From the IMG/VR virus record IMGVR_UViG_3300018080_008375, positions 35,822-99,821 of that record: 64,000 bases of DNA, one strand, 5' to 3'. This document shows, in pieces, positions 60,325 to 64,000 of the stretch. How positions within the stretch are numbered: the stretch's first letter is position 1; the number at the start of each line of letters is the position of its first letter. Under the pieces are notes generated by a model. That model saw only the letters and a list, made by a program, of their open reading frames with translations. It had not been told where the DNA came from and made no database searches. Origin of the DNA: a virus. The position numbers and the translations under genes are program-made.

Positions 60325-61989
60325 ATGAATAAGTACACCGAACTCAAGCGTCAGGCGGAAGCGCTGCTGTCGCAGATGGACCGCGGCAAAGAGTTCATCA
60401 TCGGTCATGTCAGCGGAAGGCTCGCGAAGGCGGCGGACGAGAATCCGCAGGACAAGGTCATTTGCGCAGTGTCCCATGTGGTTGAAAGAATGAGTCGCAA
60501 GGACCCGTCGCGCGTCATCAGTCAAGCAGAGCTGGAGAGCGTGTACCAGAAGCTGGCGGGCATCGACCGAAGCGGAACAAGATTCAGGGAACTGCTTGGC
60601 GACCTGCTGATAACGGCTGGACCGCAGCCAGTGCGGACAGGAAAGGAGTATGCCGAAGCCAAGCGCGACATTTTCGACGAGGCGGTGTCCGAAATCAAGC
60701 CGGAAACGCGCGATGGGCTGTCGCAGCTTTTCGAGCATGCCGAAGACAGGCTTGATCCCAAAGCCGCAACAGATGCTCAGGGGCGCGTAGAGCTGGAGCT
60801 GAAGTCTATGGGCTTCAGGTCGAAAGCAAAGCTGGAAGGCGGCAATGCGAGGCATCTGGTGTTCGCAGCGCAGGTGCAAACAAATCGCGGACAGGTCACA
60901 TTCCATGTGCCTGTCGAGGCGTCCTCCGGACGCCTGCCGAGCGTTTTCGTGTCGCAGGGCAGGTTTCTTCCGCTGAGCCGTCAGGAGCTGTCGAAGCAGG
61001 CGGAAGAGATTGCTGGGTGCAGGCTGGATCCGCCAAGCGTTCCGGCGATCCTGGATGCTCTCGACAAGCTGTCCGGATCGGAGGCGAAATCCGCAAGCGA
61101 CGAACAGGTGGAGAGCATTGCCGGGTCCCTGCCTCAGGACGACGGCAGCGGCGGCCTATCGGCCGCACAGCTGTATGCTTCAATAGCGCAGAAAGAGGAT
61201 GCCATCAGGGACATCGAAGTGCCGCGGACCGAAGTTCCGGAGCCGCTTAGAGCAATTGCTTCGGAAGTCGAGGAAAGCGTGGCGGAAGCTGGCATCGGAT
61301 ATCCGCAGGCAGCGGTTAGGCTTGCCAAGCGTATGCTGAATGCCGAGCTGGTGTCCATGGGATTCAGGAGCGCCCAGGTGCGCGCCGTGTCGCCCACGGG
61401 CGACGGCATGCTGTGCCAGGCCGTTCTGGACACTCCGAAGGGCAAAGTGGCTATTGAGGTGCCGATTGAGATGAAGGGCGACAGGCCTCTTATGCCGTCG
61501 GTTTTTGCGCACGGCGACATTGTGGACGATTTCACGGCTGACAAGCTGAAAGCTTTCGTGTCGCGGGATCTGGACACGCTTCCGACTGCCGTAAGGCGCG
61601 ATAGCGCCCTGCTGTCTAAGAGTTGGGGCGAGCTTAAAAGCGACCTTATAGATGCGGTGGCGCGCGACGACCACGATGCGTGTCACGAGATTATCGAAGC
61701 AATAGCCGAGCAGTTCGGCAGCGATATGCACAAGCAGGCGATCCAGGGGTACAAGGAGCTTCTCAAGCACAAGGCGGCATGGCACGAAAGCCGCAAAAGC
61801 CGGTGCAGCATGGTTATAAAGAGCGCCAATTCAATATATGACATGTGCGGGCACCTGATGGTGCCGCTTCATAAGGTGGTGCAGGACGAGATGGGCAGAT
61901 GCCATCTGGCTTCGACATACCGGGCAAGGCAGAGCCAGGATGAGGAGGGCGCCTTCTTCAGCAACGCCAAGGTGCTTGTCAACGACTGA
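60325..61989 (+). CDS. Unknown repeat-containing protein
   Basis: 554 residues. An internal duplication spans about residues 157-225 and 340-408: both contain (L/V)xSMGFRS, a strand, A-Q-V or Q-A-V, then V-P and a PSVF-(V/A)-(S/H)-x-G pattern. The rest is helical. GGAGGAGAATC is the ribosome site. Followed by a structured intergenic element. No domain recognised. Confidence 0.62.
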   Translation: MNKYTELKRQAEALLSQMDRGKEFIIGHVSGRLAKAADENPQDKVICAVSHVVERMSRKDPSRVISQAELESVYQKLAGIDRSGTRFRELLGDLLITAGPQPVRTGKEYAEAKRDIFDEAVSEIKPETRDGLSQLFEHAEDRLDPKAATDAQGRVELELKSMGFRSKAKLEGGNARHLVFAAQVQTNRGQVTFHVPVEASSGRLPSVFVSQGRFLPLSRQELSKQAEEIAGCRLDPPSVPAILDALDKLSGSEAKSASDEQVESIAGSLPQDDGSGGLSAAQLYASIAQKEDAIRDIEVPRTEVPEPLRAIASEVEESVAEAGIGYPQAAVRLAKRMLNAELVSMGFRSAQVRAVSPTGDGMLCQAVLDTPKGKVAIEVPIEMKGDRPLMPSVFAHGDIVDDFTADKLKAFVSRDLDTLPTAVRRDSALLSKSWGELKSDLIDAVARDDHDACHEIIEAIAEQFGSDMHKQAIQGYKELLKHKAAWHESRKSRCSMVIKSANSIYDMCGHLMVPLHKVVQDEMGRCHLASTYRARQSQDEEGAFFSNAKVLVND

Positions 61990-61993
61990 TCCG

Positions 61994-62088
61994 CGCGCCT
62001 GAAGGCGCGACACGGCCGGCTGATGCTTCGCAACAAGGCTGCGGCTCCCGTCGGGAGCTCGGTCGGCAAGCGCAGCCGGCTGTTTTTT
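61994..62088 (+). other. Multi-stem RNA element ending in a T-run
   Basis: Hairpin CGCGCC-TGAA-GGCGCG (61994-62009); an outer stem GCCGGCTG (62015-62022) with CAGCCGGC (62073-62080); an inner hairpin GCTCCC-GTC-GGGAGC (62044-62058); then TG and TTTTTT (62083-62088). It could act as a terminator with a large branched loop, or as an attenuator. The following gene's ribosome site starts directly after the T-run. Confidence 0.55.
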
Positions 62089-62102
62089 AGGAGGGCACTC
62101 AC

Positions 62103-62768
62103 GTGAACATGCGCAGGGAAGCGGCGCTGTGGCCGTCGGCCAGAGAGGCGCGGGAGGAAGTCAAGGCGGAATACGAGGCGAAGCTCAGAGCCGCTCTCGA
62201 AGAACTCAGGCAGCTGAAGGCAGACAATGAAGCGCTGAAAAGCAAGCTGGGCATGAGTCTTGATAAAAGAAGGGATGTCGAGAAGCTGGCTTCTTTGGCC
62301 GGCATGATGGACGATTTGGGGGCGCACGCCACTGCCGACATCCTGGACATGGCCGCGCTACAGGTCAGGGACAGGAGCGCAAGGGGGTCGCTGATGAGCA
62401 GGATTGTCGGAATTGCCAACGATTTCGACAGCCGCGGCGACCATCTCATGGCAGATGCCATGGACAAGGCGGCTGAAGTGGTGTCTTCCGAGGAAGCGGC
62501 GACTGTTGTAAAGCCTGGTAACATGATTCCGCTGTCTTCCAGGTACTGCCCGGATCATCGCGGCGTTCAAACCTTTAGGGTCGACGAGAATGCGCGCCAA
62601 TGCCCGATTGACGGGCGCATATACAACTACGAAACGGGATATTCTGACTATGCCGGAATGATAGTTCCAGGAGGCAGCGTCGCCGGGCAGACGGAGTCGG
62701 CCACTCCGTACGCCGTTCCGCACAGGATATTCGACACGCGCGAGAATATCCTGAACGCCATACACTAG
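62103..62768 (+). CDS. Coiled-coil protein with two AD-xxD helical motifs
   Basis: 221 residues from the GTG 8 bases after AGGAGGG. Residues 10-50 are a coiled coil (EEVKAEYEAKLRAALEELRQLKADNEALK). Two copies of the pattern hxxLAxxhDxxGxxxxADhhD follow (KLASLAGMMDDLGAHATADILDM and RIVGIANDFDSRGDHLMADAMDK), also seen in the protein at 15051. The C-terminus has CPDH and CPIDG, a possible zinc site. Similar motifs occur in phage virion proteins (from memory), so a structural role is possible. Confidence 0.6.
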   Translation: MNMRREAALWPSAREAREEVKAEYEAKLRAALEELRQLKADNEALKSKLGMSLDKRRDVEKLASLAGMMDDLGAHATADILDMAALQVRDRSARGSLMSRIVGIANDFDSRGDHLMADAMDKAAEVVSSEEAATVVKPGNMIPLSSRYCPDHRGVQTFRVDENARQCPIDGRIYNYETGYSDYAGMIVPGGSVAGQTESATPYAVPHRIFDTRENILNAIH

Positions 62769-62778
62769 CAGAGGTTAC

Positions 62779-63510
62779 ATGGCTTTTCCAAAGGTTCTCA
62801 CCCACCCAAACAAGGACATGATCGTAAAGCTGCTGACTGACGGGAAGGGCGTGCGCTATGTTTCCAAGGTGCTGAAGGAGATGTATCCGGAAGAGCCTTC
62901 CAAAAGGATATCCGTCCAGACCCTGCAGGCGTTTCGAAAAGAGCACCTGAAGCTGGAAGGGGATGTGCTGGAGGACATCAAGAAAACAAAGAGGCTCAAG
63001 GAGAGAAAGAGGGAGTCGAAGAAGGAGCACACGCTTGTCAAGCATCTTCCCAGCTACAAAAGGAAGCTCGAGGAAGTGGCAGACATGCATCTCGACATTC
63101 GCACAAGCCTGGCGCAGGTCGATACGCTCATCAAGGCGAGGCTTGAGAACTTCTTTGACATGGCGCAGGCTGGTCAGGCAACAAGGGACGACGAGAAGCT
63201 ATTGCAAGGATACTTCGACAGGTATTTCACCGTCATCCAGCACTGGGCGAAGTATGTTGAGAACATGGCGGACCAGCGCATAGACCACAACATAAATGTC
63301 ACTGTCGTCAACGAGCAGATGGACATGCTGAGGACCGCTGTAGTTCGCGTGCTGCAGCGCATGGATCCGCAGGAGGCGCTCAAGTTCATGGAGGAGTTGG
63401 ACAAGGAAATGAACAGCCTGTCGTACCGGCCGGACGGCGCGCCGTCCCTGCAGGAGCTGAGCGTTGGAGCTCTTCAGATCGCTTCGGCAGAGGACGCGGA
63501 GGTTTCATAA
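62779..63510 (+). CDS. Helical HTH protein, possible terminase small subunit
   Basis: 243 residues. Residues 10-55 (KDMIVKLLTDGKGVRYVSKVLKEMYPEEPSKRISVQTLQAFRKEHL) look like a DNA-binding helix-turn-helix; a basic coiled coil follows (KKTKRLKERKRESKKE), then long helices. This arrangement resembles phage small terminase subunits that bind pac/cos sites. The evidence is the fold guess and position near the right end; a large terminase gene is not seen in the window. Confidence 0.5.
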   Translation: MAFPKVLTHPNKDMIVKLLTDGKGVRYVSKVLKEMYPEEPSKRISVQTLQAFRKEHLKLEGDVLEDIKKTKRLKERKRESKKEHTLVKHLPSYKRKLEEVADMHLDIRTSLAQVDTLIKARLENFFDMAQAGQATRDDEKLLQGYFDRYFTVIQHWAKYVENMADQRIDHNINVTVVNEQMDMLRTAVVRVLQRMDPQEALKFMEELDKEMNSLSYRPDGAPSLQELSVGALQIASAEDAEVS

Positions 63511-64000
63511 TGCCTTATGTAGAAGACATGCTTTCCGAATGCTATGACGGTCTGAACATGGAACTCAGGCAGATGGCTTTGGACGACGCAGAGATGCTGG
63601 AAAACCTCGGCGTTGAGAGCGATAGGGAACGCAACCTGGTATTTTACATAGATAATTTTCTTGACGACCTGTGCGACGAAATGGGCGTTCCGGTTCCGGA
63701 AAACAGGGGCGAAATCGTACGCGGGGCGTTCCGCAATCTTCGCAGCACCGACGAGCCCGGTCTTGCCGATATCAGGCGCGCAGTTGCATTCTCCTTGGGA
63801 ATTCTCGGGAAGAGAAAAGTTGCATATCCGAACATATCTGGAGCCATGGAGTCGAACAGAAAACAGGTAAGGGACATAGACAAGTGGGTCAGGACGCTCG
63901 GAGACATATACGCGGCGGCGCGGGCGGGCGAAGGTCCGCTGCAGGCAACCAACAGGCTAACGGAGGGATGGGATCCCGTGGAGCAGCATGAATTCCAGCA
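63510..64000 (+). CDS. Hypothetical protein, cut by the window end
   Basis: Open from ATG 63510 (TAATG overlap with the previous stop) to the last base, 163 codons without a stop. PYVEDMLSECYDGLNMELRQMALDDAEMLENLGVES and then GLADIRRAVAFSLGILGKRK are acidic helices. The product continues beyond the window; no domain recognised so far. Confidence 0.6.
   Translation, partial: MPYVEDMLSECYDGLNMELRQMALDDAEMLENLGVESDRERNLVFYIDNFLDDLCDEMGVPVPENRGEIVRGAFRNLRSTDEPGLADIRRAVAFSLGILGKRKVAYPNISGAMESNRKQVRDIDKWVRTLGDIYAAARAGEGPLQATNRLTEGWDPVEQHEFQ

Overview
The window looks like about 64 kb from the genome of a large tailed dsDNA bacteriophage. All genes but one lie on the + strand, packed end to end with many ATGA/TGATG overlaps. 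There are no rRNA genes and no central metabolism, and phage-type genes (gp32-like ssDNA-binding protein, DnaQ-like exonuclease, SbcCD/gp46-47, RecA/UvsX, dNMP kinase, ThyX, HNH endonucleases) are mixed with host-derived ones. The host cannot be read from the sequence. Three lipoprotein signals, an exported phosphoesterase and bacterial-type gyrB, tig, dnaJ, yacG and release-factor genes point to a bacterium, probably with moderately GC-rich DNA like the window itself. All three stop codons are used.

Layout. 0-5.3 kb: DnaQ exonuclease, two HNH endonucleases, three tRNA genes, a NUDIX hydrolase and small zinc-ribbon proteins. 5.3-6.0 kb: a truncated release factor read through a prfB-like +1 frameshift. 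6.0-7.2 kb: the only minus-strand gene. 7.2-22.9 kb: translation and nucleotide genes (Thg1, YqeY, Pth2, dCMP deaminase, ThyX, uracil-DNA glycosylase, RNase HII, dGTP-diphosphohydrolase-like and MazG-like proteins, NUDIX, YacG), an ADP-ribosylglycohydrolase, exported proteins and a fourth tRNA. 22.9-26.6 kb: two cytosine-5 methyltransferases with a probable PD-(D/E)XK restriction endonuclease. 26.6-29.7 kb: GyrB and a cysteine desulfurase. 30-43.6 kb: FtsK-like ATPase, primase zinc domain, SbcD, SbcC, dNMP kinase, a third methyltransferase with a candidate nuclease, a RecB/Cas4-like nuclease and a sigma factor. 43.6-58.8 kb: trigger factor (frameshifted), DNA polymerase III alpha, ssDNA-binding protein, RuvC, DnaJ, a trypsin-like lipoprotein, RecA, primase core, a sigma-region-4 protein and a nucleotide-sugar dehydrogenase. 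After a terminator and a 236-bp gap, 59-64 kb holds uncharacterised proteins that may begin the packaging or virion region.

How it works together. The phage seems to bring its own replication and recombination set (polymerase, split primase, SSB, RecA, RuvC, SbcCD, gyrase B), its own dNTP supply, DNA modification, and an unusually large translation and folding kit (tRNAs, Thg1, Pth2, YqeY, release factor, cysteine desulfurase, trigger factor, DnaJ).

Most striking signals: the UGA frameshift cassette in a release factor whose codon-recognition motif is RF1-type; a 14-bp motif, TTCTAYCAATWWTC or close to it, upstream of four transcription units in the correct orientation; two tRNAs whose anticodon does not fit their body type; and YacG (a gyrase inhibitor family) near a phage gyrB. 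All functions are inferred by reading motifs; no database search was run.
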